The notes beneath the pieces were generated by a model. The model did no database searches and was not told the DNA's origin. It worked only from the letters and a program-made list of their open reading frames with translations. A stretch of 64,000 nt of DNA, from assembly GCA_049700195.1 (NCBI GenBank), contig JBNAVY010000004.1, forward strand, positions 16,984-80,983, read 5' to 3'. Positions 22,853 to 32,483 of the stretch are shown in pieces; position 1 is the first letter of the stretch, and the number at the start of each line of letters is the position of its first letter. The stretch is from JBNAVY01 sp049700195. GTDB lineage: Bacteria; Bacillota; Thermoanaerobacteria; Thermoanaerobacterales; Thermoanaerobacteraceae. A program made the translations under genes and the position numbers.

Positions 22853-23215
22853 TTACATTGTTTGTTCGGATTTTTCTTCTTTACCCTGTTTATCATCTTT
22901 TTGATCTGTTTTATCAATAATAGTATTTTGCATCTCTATAACTTTCTTATTTAATTCGTCTTTTTCTTTTTCTATTTCTTTTATTCTATTATTTAGTCCT
23001 CTGATACGCATTGAATACCTTACCTGTCCAAAAACACCTATTATACCAATAGTTATGGCTCCAATTGCTGCCGATATTAAAATAACTAAGGCTTGTGAAA
23101 TTTTATAATGCCAGTACAAAAAGCTTATATCTACAGCAACTGCATTTGATATTGCAAAAACAGCAACCAAAACCGCAAATATAAGTGCTAAAATTGTATA
23201 ATATTGTCCTTTCAA
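22853..23215 (-). CDS. LapA-domain membrane protein
   Basis: 120 aa. Two membrane segments (about 5-27 and 38-62) are followed by a charged coiled coil (RGLNNRIKEIEKEKDELNKK) and an acidic-basic tail. The pattern VFAISNAVAVDISFLYWHYKISQALVIL fits the LapA/DUF1049 family, implicated in envelope lipopolysaccharide assembly in Gram-negatives; its role in Firmicutes is unknown. It has GGAGG upstream. Confidence 0.8.
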   Translation of the reverse strand: MKGQYYTILALIFAVLVAVFAISNAVAVDISFLYWHYKISQALVILISAAIGAITIGIIGVFGQVRYSMRIRGLNNRIKEIEKEKDELNKKVIEMQNTIIDKTDQKDDKQGKEEKSEQTM

Positions 23216-23347
23216 TTTCTACACCTCCAAAATATTATTTTGTTAAAAAATAATTTTAAATTGATACTAAAATCAAAATTATTAGATATATATATTACAT
23301 ATATAATAATTTATAATATCCAAAATTGTCAACAATATATTTTCTAA

Positions 23348-24784
23348 TTAATAAAATCCAATTTCAAATTCATCATAGCTTTTGTTGTTATCTTGTATAA
23401 TCTCAACATTCACATTATAATCTTCTTTAATTTTTTCTTCTAACTGATTAAAAAGCTTTATAACTCTTTTATTGGCTTTAATATAAATCTTGTCAGTCAA
23501 AACATTTGTACAAATTCTGTTAACTTCCCTTATTATTTTTTGTAGTAAATATTCATCTGAAAAAACAATACCTTCTCCTTTACAGACCGGACATTTATTT
23601 GCCAGATAAAAACTTACTTGTGACCTGACTCTCTTTCTTGTCATTTCAACTAACCCTAATTGTGTAAAACCTAATACTGTACATTTTGATCTATCTTTTT
23701 GCAAACTTTCTTTAAATATATCCAAGAGCTTTTTTTTAAAATTTTCATTTGTCATATCAATAAAATCTATTATAATAATACCGCCTATATCTCTTAACCT
23801 TAACTGTAGTGCAATTTCTTCAGCAGCTTCTTTATTTGTTTTGTATATAGTTTCTTCTAAAGAAGAATTCCCAATATATTTTCCTGTATTTACATCAATT
23901 ACAGTAAGTGCTTCTGTTTGATCTATTATTATAAATCCGCCACTTTTTAACCATATTTTTTTATCTAATAGTTTTTCTATTTGATAATCTATGCCATACA
24001 AACTTATTAAATCGCCATTTTCATATTTTACAAAATCAGTATTATCTTTACCTATACTTTTTAAGTATTTTTTTATATTCTCAAATTCATTTTTATTATT
24101 TACTACAATTTCTTCTATTTCATCATTATAAATATCTCTTAAATATTTTATAACAAAATTATTTTCTTCATATATTAATGATGGCCCTGAAGAATTTTTA
24201 TATGCAGTTTTTAATTCTTCATATAATCTAAGTAAATTTTTAAAATCATTATATAAATCTTCTTCTGTTGCTTTTTCAGCAGCTGTGCGAATTATTATAC
24301 CAACATTATCCTTTTTCATTTTTTTTATAATTCCTATAAGTCTGGTTTTTTCTTTTTCATCAGTAATTCTATGGGAAATCCCTAAATAATCTATTTCTGG
24401 CATCATAACCATATATCTGCCTGGTATAGAAATATTTGCAGTTACCCTAGGGTTTTTTGTGCCGACAGCTTCTTTTGAAACCTGAACCATGAGTTCTTGC
24501 CCGCTTTTTATGACTTTTGTTATGATATTATTATTGTTTTCATTTTTATCATTATATTGTAAATCACTCGAAAACAAAAAAGCATTTTTATTTAAGCCGA
24601 TATCAATAAAAGCCGATTGCATACCTTTTAAAACATTTTTTACTTTACCTTTATATATATTGCCCAATATACTTCTATCTTCTTTTTTTTCTGGATGATA
24701 TTCCTTTAATTTCCCATTTTCTAATAAAGCCATCTGATAAAATATTTCATCAATATTAAAAATTATACGTTTCAAAAACTTCAC
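23348..24784 (-). CDS. rng: Ribonuclease E/G
   Basis: A 478-aa endoribonuclease of the RNase G size class. An S1 domain lies at about 35-120 (GNIYKGKVKNVLKGMQSAFIDIG). The DNase-I-like catalytic centre holds ALTVIDVNTGKY and GGIIIIDFIDM with metal-binding Asp residues. The Zn-link is CPVCKGEG. It processes rRNA and mRNA 5' ends. It overlaps the TIGR03936-type gene by 4 nt and lies upstream of rplU, as in other clostridia. Confidence 0.95.
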   Translation of the reverse strand: MKFLKRIIFNIDEIFYQMALLENGKLKEYHPEKKEDRSILGNIYKGKVKNVLKGMQSAFIDIGLNKNAFLFSSDLQYNDKNENNNNIITKVIKSGQELMVQVSKEAVGTKNPRVTANISIPGRYMVMMPEIDYLGISHRITDEKEKTRLIGIIKKMKKDNVGIIIRTAAEKATEEDLYNDFKNLLRLYEELKTAYKNSSGPSLIYEENNFVIKYLRDIYNDEIEEIVVNNKNEFENIKKYLKSIGKDNTDFVKYENGDLISLYGIDYQIEKLLDKKIWLKSGGFIIIDQTEALTVIDVNTGKYIGNSSLEETIYKTNKEAAEEIALQLRLRDIGGIIIIDFIDMTNENFKKKLLDIFKESLQKDRSKCTVLGFTQLGLVEMTRKRVRSQVSFYLANKCPVCKGEGIVFSDEYLLQKIIREVNRICTNVLTDKIYIKANKRVIKLFNQLEEKIKEDYNVNVEIIQDNNKSYDEFEIGFY

Positions 24785-25446
24785 CTCATATCTGTATCTA
24801 AAATAATTTTTTCCCTTTTTAGTTTATAGTTTTCTAAATTAATTAAGCCATCTAAAAAATCATTAAATGCTTTTAAAAGATGCAAAGGAGTAGGTGTACC
24901 TTCTCCTAATTTTAATTTTACATAAATTTCTCCCATTTTACCATCATAAAATAATAATTTGGTTTCAATAATATATGCTTTTATATCAATTACCTTTTTC
25001 CCCTTTCTTGTATCTTTTTCAATTTCAATTGAAGGCTGTTCAATAAATTTTTTATAAATATCATAAATATCATGGATATTTTCGAATGTAGAAAATTTAA
25101 TTAAATAATCAGCAGCAACAATTCTCGAAGAAAGAATATCCTCATTTGCAACTTCAAAACTTTCTAATATAATAATTCCCTTTGGTAAAACATTATTTAT
25201 TTTATTTTTAAAATGCTTTGGCAAAATATCTTCACAAACTTCTACATCAAAATAATCACCGTCAGTAGTTGCTCCAACCATTAAAGCGTTCCCAAAAGAG
25301 ATTTTTGGATGAGGATTAAACCCTTTTGAAAAAGCAATTTTTATATCAGCTCTTCTAAAAGCTCTTTCAAATAATCTCATAACATCTAAGTGAGATATAA
25401 ATCTCACATTTTCTTCTTTTTTGAATTTATTTCTAATGCGTTTCAA
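24781..25446 (-). CDS. TIGR03936-type radical-SAM-associated protein (DUF2344)
   Basis: About 222 aa with the family opening KFKKEENVRFISHLDVMRLFERAFRRADIKIAFS read in two parts, then GFNPHPKISFGNALMVG. The best start is TTG at 25446: AGGAGG lies 9 nt upstream. ATG at 25464 is the alternative. The gene overlaps the radical-SAM gene and is always paired with it. Function is unknown; a tRNA or RNA modification partner is only a guess. Confidence 0.82.
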   Translation of the reverse strand: MKRIRNKFKKEENVRFISHLDVMRLFERAFRRADIKIAFSKGFNPHPKISFGNALMVGATTDGDYFDVEVCEDILPKHFKNKINNVLPKGIIILESFEVANEDILSSRIVAADYLIKFSTFENIHDIYDIYKKFIEQPSIEIEKDTRKGKKVIDIKAYIIETKLLFYDGKMGEIYVKLKLGEGTPTPLHLLKAFNDFLDGLINLENYKLKREKIILDTDMR

Positions 25447-27280
25447 AGCATTTGACCTCCTCATCAAATTCTTTAATTCCACAACCAGTACAAAATACCC
25501 TGCAATCTTTCGTAGTTTTTAATTCTTTAGACTTGTTTAATTCCCTTAATAAATATTTTTTATTTACTCCCACATCTACTACATCCCAAGGAAAAATTTC
25601 GTCATAGTTTCTTTCCCTATTAGCATAAAAATGTGGATCAATTCCTTCTTCCTCAAATGCTTCTAACCATTTATCGTATTTTAAATATTCATCCCAGCCA
25701 TCAAATTTACATCCTTTTTCCCATGCTTTTATTATTGCTCGTCCTACTTTTCTGTCTCCTTTAGAAACTACTGCTTCTAAAAAGCTCGTCCTATAGTCAT
25801 GCCAGCTATATCTTATATTTTTGCCTCTTAAATTTTTCTTCAATAGATCCTGTTTTTCAATTATTGTGTTTACATCTTCTTGTCCAACCCATTGAAATGG
25901 AGTAAAAGGTTTAGGAACAAATATCGACGTACTGACAGTAATTTTAAGATCCTTTAGATTACCTCTAACTTTTTTGTAAATTGATATAACTTTGTGAACT
26001 AAATCACTAATACCCTTAACATCCTCAAAAGTTTCACCAGGAAGTCCGATCATAAAATAAAGTTTTATTGTATTCCATCCTGCTTTAAATGCCTCTTCTG
26101 TTGATACCATTAAATCTTCCTCTGTTACACCCTTATTTATAATATCTCTTAATCTTTGCGAACCAGCTTCCGGCGCTAATGTTAAACCGGTTTTTCTGAC
26201 TTTTTGGATTTCGTTTAATAAATATACAGAAAATGCATCGATTCTTGTTGATGGTATAGCTACCCCCACACCCTTATCATGATACTTTTCTATTAATTTT
26301 TTCACCAAGTCTTCTATCTGAGAATAGTCACAAGTACTTAAAGAAGCAAGAGACAATTCTTCATAACCAGTAGATTTTATTAGTTTGTCTGCAAGTTCTA
26401 ATAACTTCTCAACAGATTTTTCTCTTACAGGTCTATATATCATTCCAGCCTGACAAAATCTGCAGCCTCTTGTACAACCTCTAAAAACCTCAAGCATTAT
26501 ACGATCATGGACGATATCCATAAATGGTACAATCTGTTTTTCTGGATAAAATATTGTTTCAAAATCTTTAATTATTCTTTTTTTTACTCTTGGTGAAATA
26601 TCTTCTTTTAAAGGTCTGATTTCAGCTATGGTACCATCGGAATTATATATTTCTTCATAAAAAGCAGGGATAAAAACCCCTTCAATTTTTGAGATAAGTT
26701 TTAAAAATTCATCCCTCTTTCCAGAAATATTTTTCCATTTCCTATAGACTTCCATAATCTCTAATATTACTTCTTCTCCTTCTCCCATAACAAAAATATC
26801 AACAACTTCTGAAAGAGGTGCTGGATTATAAGCACATGGTCCACCTGCTATAACAAAAGGTCCTTCTTTTCTATCTTTTGATAATATTGGAATATTACCT
26901 AAATTAAGCATATTTAATAAATTAGTATAACTCATCTCATATTGTAGTGTAAAACCTACAAAATCAAATTTATCTAATGGAGTTTTGGTTTCTAAAGAAA
27001 ATAAAGGAATTTTATTTTCTCTCATTAGATTTTCCATATCGATCCATGGTGCAAATACTCTTTCACAATAAATATCATCTTCTTCATTCAAAAGACTGTA
27101 AAGTATTTTCATACCTAAATGAGACATACCTACTTCATACACATCTGGAAAAGCAAATGCAAATCTAATATAAACATTTTCTAGATTTTTTTCAACTGAA
27201 TTTAATTCTCCACCTATGTATCTAGTTGGTTTACTTACTCTCATAAGTAAGCTATCTATTTTTTCATTTAATTGTTCCAT
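25433..27280 (-). CDS. TIGR03960-type B12-binding-like/radical SAM protein
   Basis: A 615-aa protein. The N-terminal part (about 30-190) resembles a B12-binding fold (VYEVGMSHLGMKILYSLLN, PFVIAGGPCAYNPAPLSE). The radical-SAM core has the cluster motif CTRGCRFCQAG (about residues 268-278) and GLPGETFEDV. A C-terminal Cys cluster CRVFCTGCG follows. It is paired with the DUF2344 protein downstream. The reaction is uncharacterised. Confidence 0.9.
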   Translation of the reverse strand: MEQLNEKIDSLLMRVSKPTRYIGGELNSVEKNLENVYIRFAFAFPDVYEVGMSHLGMKILYSLLNEEDDIYCERVFAPWIDMENLMRENKIPLFSLETKTPLDKFDFVGFTLQYEMSYTNLLNMLNLGNIPILSKDRKEGPFVIAGGPCAYNPAPLSEVVDIFVMGEGEEVILEIMEVYRKWKNISGKRDEFLKLISKIEGVFIPAFYEEIYNSDGTIAEIRPLKEDISPRVKKRIIKDFETIFYPEKQIVPFMDIVHDRIMLEVFRGCTRGCRFCQAGMIYRPVREKSVEKLLELADKLIKSTGYEELSLASLSTCDYSQIEDLVKKLIEKYHDKGVGVAIPSTRIDAFSVYLLNEIQKVRKTGLTLAPEAGSQRLRDIINKGVTEEDLMVSTEEAFKAGWNTIKLYFMIGLPGETFEDVKGISDLVHKVISIYKKVRGNLKDLKITVSTSIFVPKPFTPFQWVGQEDVNTIIEKQDLLKKNLRGKNIRYSWHDYRTSFLEAVVSKGDRKVGRAIIKAWEKGCKFDGWDEYLKYDKWLEAFEEEGIDPHFYANRERNYDEIFPWDVVDVGVNKKYLLRELNKSKELKTTKDCRVFCTGCGIKEFDEEVKCFETH

Positions 27281-27302
27281 GATAATTCCTCCAAAGTAAT
27301 GT

Positions 27303-28157
27303 TTAACTTTTCAAAATATCTCCAATCGTTGAATTTAAACCATCTTTTATGGCATATTCAAACAATTCAGTTTCGCTTATTCTTAATTTTTCTTTCAAGT
27401 CTTTATCAACTATAATTATAACATGGTATTTGCCTGGTATAAAATTATTTATAATTTTATGTATTTTTTCAGTTTCCAAAACAGCAATTGTATTAACTGT
27501 CATACTACCTTTCTTATGAAATTCTGATTTTTTGTATAAAAGATTTCTAATATGCAAAAACTTTGATTTATTAATTTCTTTTTTAGCTGCAATTATCAAA
27601 ATGATACCAAAAACCGAATATATATATTTTATATCATTTATATTATAAAGTATTGAATAATATAGAATAATTATCCCTATGAAATATGAAGAATAAACTG
27701 TTATCAAAACTGCTTTATAAAAACCGATAAAATGTGCCAAAATACTTTTTAGTACTCTTCCACCATCTAAGGGTAAGCCAGGTAAAAGATTAAAAGCAGC
27801 CATAATAACATTAAATTTTATAAGATATTCCAAATTAATGTTCATTAATTGTGAAATAAATATTATCAAAAAAGAAAAAAAAATATTGGAGATTGGTCCT
27901 GATAACGCAATTATTATTTCAAGATCTGGCCTTATAAAAACAATACTGTCCAGAATTGCAGTACCTCCAAAAGGGTAAATATCTAATTGTAATACATCTA
28001 TACCAACTTTTTTAGCAGCATAAATATGGCTTAATTCATGTATTAATACTGTCAAAATTATAAAAAACATTTCTTTAAAATAACCAGTTACAACAAAAAA
28101 GAAAAGGAAAACCCATGTAAAAAAATTTATATTTACTTTTACACCGTAAATATTCAT
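27303..28157 (-). CDS. spoIVFB: Stage IV sporulation intramembrane protease SpoIVFB-like
   Basis: A 284-aa site-2-type metalloprotease. Zinc motif HELSH near residue 41 (LIHELSHIYAAKKVG) and the second ligand region LLPGLPLDGGRVL; about six membrane segments; a C-terminal CBS-like region. In Bacillus it cleaves pro-SigK in the mother cell. The start overlaps the spoIVFA-like gene by 4 nt. A non-sporulation S2P role is possible, but the pairing supports SpoIVFB. Confidence 0.88.
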   Translation of the reverse strand: MNIYGVKVNINFFTWVFLFFFVVTGYFKEMFFIILTVLIHELSHIYAAKKVGIDVLQLDIYPFGGTAILDSIVFIRPDLEIIIALSGPISNIFFSFLIIFISQLMNINLEYLIKFNVIMAAFNLLPGLPLDGGRVLKSILAHFIGFYKAVLITVYSSYFIGIIILYYSILYNINDIKYIYSVFGIILIIAAKKEINKSKFLHIRNLLYKKSEFHKKGSMTVNTIAVLETEKIHKIINNFIPGKYHVIIIVDKDLKEKLRISETELFEYAIKDGLNSTIGDILKS

Positions 28158-28891
28158 TTATTTTCCGAATCGATACTCCCTATTATTGCTATTTTAGTAA
28201 GAGGATCAATGGGTTTTCCATTTTCCCAAATTTCAAAATGAAGGTGAGGTGCTGTAGTCTTGCCTGTATTTCCGGTTTTCCCTATTACATCACCTTGTTT
28301 GATTTTTTCTCCAACTACAACATCTATTTCTGATAAATGAGCATAAACCGTTCTTAAACTATTATTATGCTGTAAAACAATTAGTTTTCCAAAATCTCCA
28401 TTGTTGTCTTCTGCAATCATAACAGTTCCATCTAATACTGCTTTTACATCCTTCCCAATTGGAACTTCAATATCTATTCCATCATGTTTTACAACTTTAT
28501 TTGAAATTGGATCAACCCTTTCACCAAATCCTGAAGTAATTATACCATTAACCGGTGAAATCATTTTATCTGTTTTTTCTACAGGCACATTTTGCATATC
28601 ATTATTTGTTGAAAAAACTTTTACAACATTATCTTTCAGTACAGGAAATTGCTTTTCAACTAACTTTAATCCTTTTTTTGCATTTTCATAATCCATATTA
28701 TAATTTAAAACTGCTTTTGTTCCATTTATAAATGTGTTTGTGATAGGTATATTAACAGCATTAAAAAGCATTACTACCCCTAATAAAACAAGAACAATTA
28801 TAAATTGATTTTCAAAAGTTTCAATATATTTTTTGTAAAACGTTAATTTTTTATTACCATAATTAGAAATATATTTGCTTCGTTTCTTCAT
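28154..28891 (-). CDS. spoIVFA: M23 peptidase-domain protein SpoIVFA-like
   Basis: 245 aa with one membrane segment (about 33-50) and a C-terminal LytM/M23 domain: GFGERVDPISNKVVKHDGIDI, YAHLSEI and APHLHFEIWENGKPIDP. In the SpoIVFA family this domain controls SpoIVFB activity at the forespore membrane. The HxH zinc ligands are present, so enzymatic activity is possible. It is co-transcribed with spoIVFB. Confidence 0.88.
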   Translation of the reverse strand: MKKRSKYISNYGNKKLTFYKKYIETFENQFIIVLVLLGVVMLFNAVNIPITNTFINGTKAVLNYNMDYENAKKGLKLVEKQFPVLKDNVVKVFSTNNDMQNVPVEKTDKMISPVNGIITSGFGERVDPISNKVVKHDGIDIEVPIGKDVKAVLDGTVMIAEDNNGDFGKLIVLQHNNSLRTVYAHLSEIDVVVGEKIKQGDVIGKTGNTGKTTAPHLHFEIWENGKPIDPLTKIAIIGSIDSENK

Positions 28892-28952
28892 AGGTCCATG
28901 CCCCCTTCACTATATATTTATATTTTAAAAGAGGGCATAATATGCTAAAAGA

Positions 28953-29348
28953 TTATTCTTCCGCTTCTCTCCACTGTAAAAGACCACTATCCAGTCCTTT
29001 AATCAGGACTTCTGCCGAAGCTAAATTTGTTGCTAAGGGTATACCATGAACATCACAGACTCGCAAAAGTGCTAAAATATCAGGCTCATGTGGCTGAACA
29101 GTAAGAGGATCTCTTAAAAATATAACTAAATCCATCTTATTTTCAGCTATCATAGCACCTATTTGCTGATCTCCTCCCATTGGACCTGGTAAAAACCTGT
29201 GAACTTTAAGACCTGTTGCTTCACTGACTAGAGAGCCTGTATGACCTGTTGCAAATATATTGCATTTTGAAAGTATATCTTTATAAGCTATAGAGAAATT
29301 TACCATAAGATCTTTTTTCTTATCATGAGCAATTAAAGCGACATTCAT
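28953..29348 (-). CDS. mgsA: Methylglyoxal synthase
   Basis: A 131-aa lyase converting dihydroxyacetone phosphate to methylglyoxal and phosphate, relieving sugar-phosphate stress. Motifs: ALIAHDKKKD, ATGHTGSLV, GPMGGDQQIGAMIAE with the catalytic Asp, and FLRDPLTVQPHEPD. It lies between rodA and spoIVFA on the same strand. Confidence 0.97.
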   Translation of the reverse strand: MNVALIAHDKKKDLMVNFSIAYKDILSKCNIFATGHTGSLVSEATGLKVHRFLPGPMGGDQQIGAMIAENKMDLVIFLRDPLTVQPHEPDILALLRVCDVHGIPLATNLASAEVLIKGLDSGLLQWREAEE

Positions 29349-29360
29349 AATATAATCCTC

Positions 29361-30458
29361 CTAAAAATTAATCTTTTGCCTTCTCATACCAATATTTAAT
29401 AACAGCCCTATAGCTATCATATTTGAAACCATAGAACTCCCTCCGTAACTCATAAATGGCAAAGGAATACCAGTAATAGGCATTATTCCAATTGTCATAC
29501 CAATATTCTCAAAGATATGGAATGTAAACATAGCAATAATTCCAACAGCAACTAAAGTGCCATATTTATCTTTTGCATTAAAAGCTATTTTCCAAGCTCT
29601 ATAAATCATAAAAATATAAAGAATTATTAGTATAGCCGCACCTATAAATCCAAGTTCTTCACCAATTACTGAAAAAATAAAGTCGGTCCATGATTCAGGT
29701 AAATAATATAATTGAGTCTGGCTGCCATGAAACAATCCTTTACCAAAAAACATACCCGAACCTATAGCTATTTTTGATTGTATTACATGATATCCTGTAC
29801 CCATGGGATCTAAATCAGGATTTATAAAAGAAAGCAATCTATTTCTTTGATATGGTTTTAAAATTTTATATCCAATAGGTAACAAAGCAATACCTATCCC
29901 AAATAATTCTGCTAATACTCTAGTTTTAATACCAGATATATAAACCATTGCTATGAATATTGCAAGAAAAACTAAAGCTGTACCCAAATCTGGCTGTAAC
30001 ATTACTATTACAAAAGGAATACCAACATAGACCAACGGCCATACTAGCTCTTTAAAACTTTTTATTTCATCTATGTTGCTGAACATATTAGCAAGAGTCA
30101 GAATAAGTGCAATCTTCGAAAACTCAGAAGGTTGTAAATCGACTGGTCCTATGTGTATCCAGCTTTGTGCTCCATTACTAACTTTACCAATAATCAAAAC
30201 AAGTATAATTCCAATAAGATTGATAATATATATAGCTGTTGAAAACTTTGCAAAGACATTATAATCTACAAGATTTACTAATATTAGCATAATAAGGCCA
30301 ATTAAAATTGCAATAGATTGAACAATAGCTTTTTTGTATGAACCAGTTTCAACAGCATGTGATGCACTTAAAATTACAATAACACTAAATACAGATATTA
30401 ACAAAACAGTGGCAAGAAGTCCAAAGTCGAAATTTTTCAGCAGTTTTTTATTAAACAC
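29361..30458 (-). CDS. rodA: Rod-shape peptidoglycan polymerase RodA
   Basis: A 365-aa SEDS-family glycosyltransferase with about ten membrane segments. Typical stretches: LQPSEFSKIALIL, LQPDLGTALVFLAIFIAM, and TGIPLPFMSYGGSSMVSN near the C-terminus. It works with the class B PBP encoded at 32.5-34.8 kb and with MreBCD. Confidence 0.95.
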   Translation of the reverse strand: MFNKKLLKNFDFGLLATVLLISVFSVIVILSASHAVETGSYKKAIVQSIAILIGLIMLILVNLVDYNVFAKFSTAIYIINLIGIILVLIIGKVSNGAQSWIHIGPVDLQPSEFSKIALILTLANMFSNIDEIKSFKELVWPLVYVGIPFVIVMLQPDLGTALVFLAIFIAMVYISGIKTRVLAELFGIGIALLPIGYKILKPYQRNRLLSFINPDLDPMGTGYHVIQSKIAIGSGMFFGKGLFHGSQTQLYYLPESWTDFIFSVIGEELGFIGAAILIILYIFMIYRAWKIAFNAKDKYGTLVAVGIIAMFTFHIFENIGMTIGIMPITGIPLPFMSYGGSSMVSNMIAIGLLLNIGMRRQKINF

Positions 30459-30526
30459 AGTTTATTCCCCTTTGAAATATATAATCACATTTTGTATTAT
30501 ATCATATTAGGAATATCTATACCATA

Positions 30527-30552
30527 TAAAAAAAACTGGCTTTTGCCAGTTA
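30527..30552 (-). terminator. Intrinsic terminator after minE
   Basis: A stem ACTGGC / GCCAGT with a 4-nt loop, overlapping the minE stop codon and followed on the minus strand by eight T. Confidence 0.9.
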
Positions 30553-30834
30553 TCTTACAACTTGTTTCATTTTTTTAATTGGAATATTTGCATGAAGTGC
30601 AGGCATATATGTGTTATCGTTTCTTTTCTCCCTTGTTATTTCTACGTTTAACCCTGCTTCATCAATATCTGCATAATTAGATATAACATTTAAAATATCC
30701 TCTTTTATCATTTCCAGAAATTTTGGGGATACATCAGATCTATCATGTACTAACAAAAGCTGTAGTCTTTCTTTTGCTACGTCTTTGCTGTTATTCTTTC
30801 CCATAAACGATTTAAATAAATCCACAAAACACAC
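30550..30834 (-). CDS. minE: Cell division topological factor MinE
   Basis: A 94-aa protein. An N-terminal MinD-interacting stretch is KNNSKDVAKERLQLLLVHDR, and the dimer domain contains ILNVISNYADIDEAGLNVEI. MinE displaces MinD from the membrane and makes the Min system oscillate; it is absent from Bacillus but present in many clostridia. It lies 13 nt downstream of minD. Confidence 0.95.
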   Translation of the reverse strand: MCFVDLFKSFMGKNNSKDVAKERLQLLLVHDRSDVSPKFLEMIKEDILNVISNYADIDEAGLNVEITREKRNDNTYMPALHANIPIKKMKQVVR

Positions 30835-30847
30835 CTCCTAAAATGGA

Positions 30848-31642
30848 TTAAGCCATTTTAAATAATCTTTTTAATCTTTCTACAAATCCATTACCAGTTT
30901 CAAGATTTATTATAGGAACTTCATTCCCAATCAATCTTTCTACTAAATTCCTATATGCTTGTCCTGCCAGAGACTTTTCATCAGTAACTATTGGTTCTCC
31001 CCTATTTGTTGATATGACTATATTTTCGTCATCCGGTATAACACCAAGTAAATCAATAGCAAGAATATCAATTATATCCTCAATATTCATCATATCTCCA
31101 CGTTTTACCATGTCCATTTTTATTCTATTTATAACAAGCAATGGATCATGTATTTCAGATGCCTCCAAAAGTCCTATTATTCTATCTGCATCTCTTACAG
31201 CTGATACTTCAGGAGTAGTAACAACTACAGCTCTATCTGCACCAGCTATAGCATTTTTAAATCCTTGTTCTATACCTGCAGGGCAGTCAACAATTACATA
31301 ATCAAATTCCTCTTTTAAATCTGAAGTAAGCTTTTGCATTTGTTCAGGATTTATAGCAGATTTATCTCTTGTCTGTGCAGCAGGCAAAAGGTATAAACTC
31401 TCAAATCTTTTGTCTTTTATTAATGCTTGTTTTAACCTGCATTGTCCCTCGACAACATCTACTATATCATAAACTATTCTATTTTCTAAACCCATAACAA
31501 CATCTAGATTTCTAAGACCTATATCCGTATCCATTAAAACTACTTTATAACCTTTCATTGCCAAATATGTACCAATATTTGCAGTAGAGGTAGTTTTCCC
31601 GACTCCACCTTTACCAGATGTTATAACTATAACTTCACTCAT
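30848..31642 (-). CDS. minD: Septum-site determining ATPase MinD
   Basis: A 264-aa ParA-type ATPase. The deviant Walker A is SGKGGVGKTTSTANIG (residues 8-23), followed by VLMDTDIGLRNLD and YVIVDCPAGIEQGF. The C-terminal amphipathic membrane helix is VERLKRLFKMA. It recruits MinC to poles to block division there. Confidence 0.97.
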   Translation of the reverse strand: MSEVIVITSGKGGVGKTTSTANIGTYLAMKGYKVVLMDTDIGLRNLDVVMGLENRIVYDIVDVVEGQCRLKQALIKDKRFESLYLLPAAQTRDKSAINPEQMQKLTSDLKEEFDYVIVDCPAGIEQGFKNAIAGADRAVVVTTPEVSAVRDADRIIGLLEASEIHDPLLVINRIKMDMVKRGDMMNIEDIIDILAIDLLGVIPDDENIVISTNRGEPIVTDEKSLAGQAYRNLVERLIGNEVPIINLETGNGFVERLKRLFKMA

Positions 31643-31681
31643 TATACCACTCCATTCGATATTTTACTTTTTAAGAATATT

Positions 31682-32329
31682 TTACCATATGTTTTCCCCA
31701 TGGTAAAGTGTTTTAACAATAATTTTACCTTTTTTAACAAAAGCAATTTCAGGATATTCTATTTCATCATCTTTATCAGGTGACCTTGATATAATATTTC
31801 CTATTCTAAGTTGCATTGCTCTTAAAGATGATGCTGTTATAAATGCATTTAAATTGCCTGTAAAACCAGCATGAGCAATTCCCCTTAAAGTACCTACAAC
31901 TACTATATTGCCAGATGCTTGTACTATGCCACCAGGATTAACATCCCCCACAATAATAAGATTGCCATAATATTTCAATATTTGGCCTGACCTTATGGTT
32001 CCTTTATAAAATTTTGTTATCCCCTCTTCTAAACCATCAAATATTTCATTTTCATTAGTTACATTTTTAAGGTGTCTTTCTTGTATTTTTTTTATTTGTA
32101 CTTCAACACCATATTTATCTAAAATAAAATCTTTTAATTCTTTAAGTTCTTTTTCGGTAACATTAAGACTCTTGACCTTAACTGTCATAATAGCACCCTC
32201 AAAAAACCTTGCAGACTTTTCTATTCTATTCACTATTTTTTCTTCTATTAACTTTATATCAGCTGCTTCATCAAATACTATAACAAGCCCGTCTTTTGTT
32301 CCTTGAATTTTAATATTATTATTTACCAT
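31682..32329 (-). CDS. minC: Septum-site determining protein MinC
   Basis: A 215-aa FtsZ inhibitor. The N-terminal domain (about 5-100) is followed by the C-terminal beta-helix (about 110-210) with RSGQILKYYGNLIIVGDVNPGG and GNIVVVGTLRGIAHAG. It is the first of the co-directional genes minC-minD-minE. Confidence 0.95.
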   Translation of the reverse strand: MVNNNIKIQGTKDGLVIVFDEAADIKLIEEKIVNRIEKSARFFEGAIMTVKVKSLNVTEKELKELKDFILDKYGVEVQIKKIQERHLKNVTNENEIFDGLEEGITKFYKGTIRSGQILKYYGNLIIVGDVNPGGIVQASGNIVVVGTLRGIAHAGFTGNLNAFITASSLRAMQLRIGNIISRSPDKDDEIEYPEIAFVKKGKIIVKTLYHGENIW

Positions 32330-32401
32330 ATTGTACCCCCAAAAAACTTGTTAATATCTATATTCTCCATAAAAACATAATTTCCTTCTTTATTGATAAA
32401 A

Positions 32402-32467
32402 AAAAGAGTATAAAAGTAAAGAGCACACCCAAAAATTATTCGATTTATATCTAAAATTTGGTGTGCT
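32402..32467 (-). terminator. Probable terminator after mrdA
   Basis: AGCACACC / GGTGTGCT stem with AT pairs continuing into a large loop, followed on the minus strand by T-rich sequence ending in TTTTTTT. It is less compact than the other terminators here. Confidence 0.55.
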
Positions 32468-32483
32468 TCTAATAAAACTATTT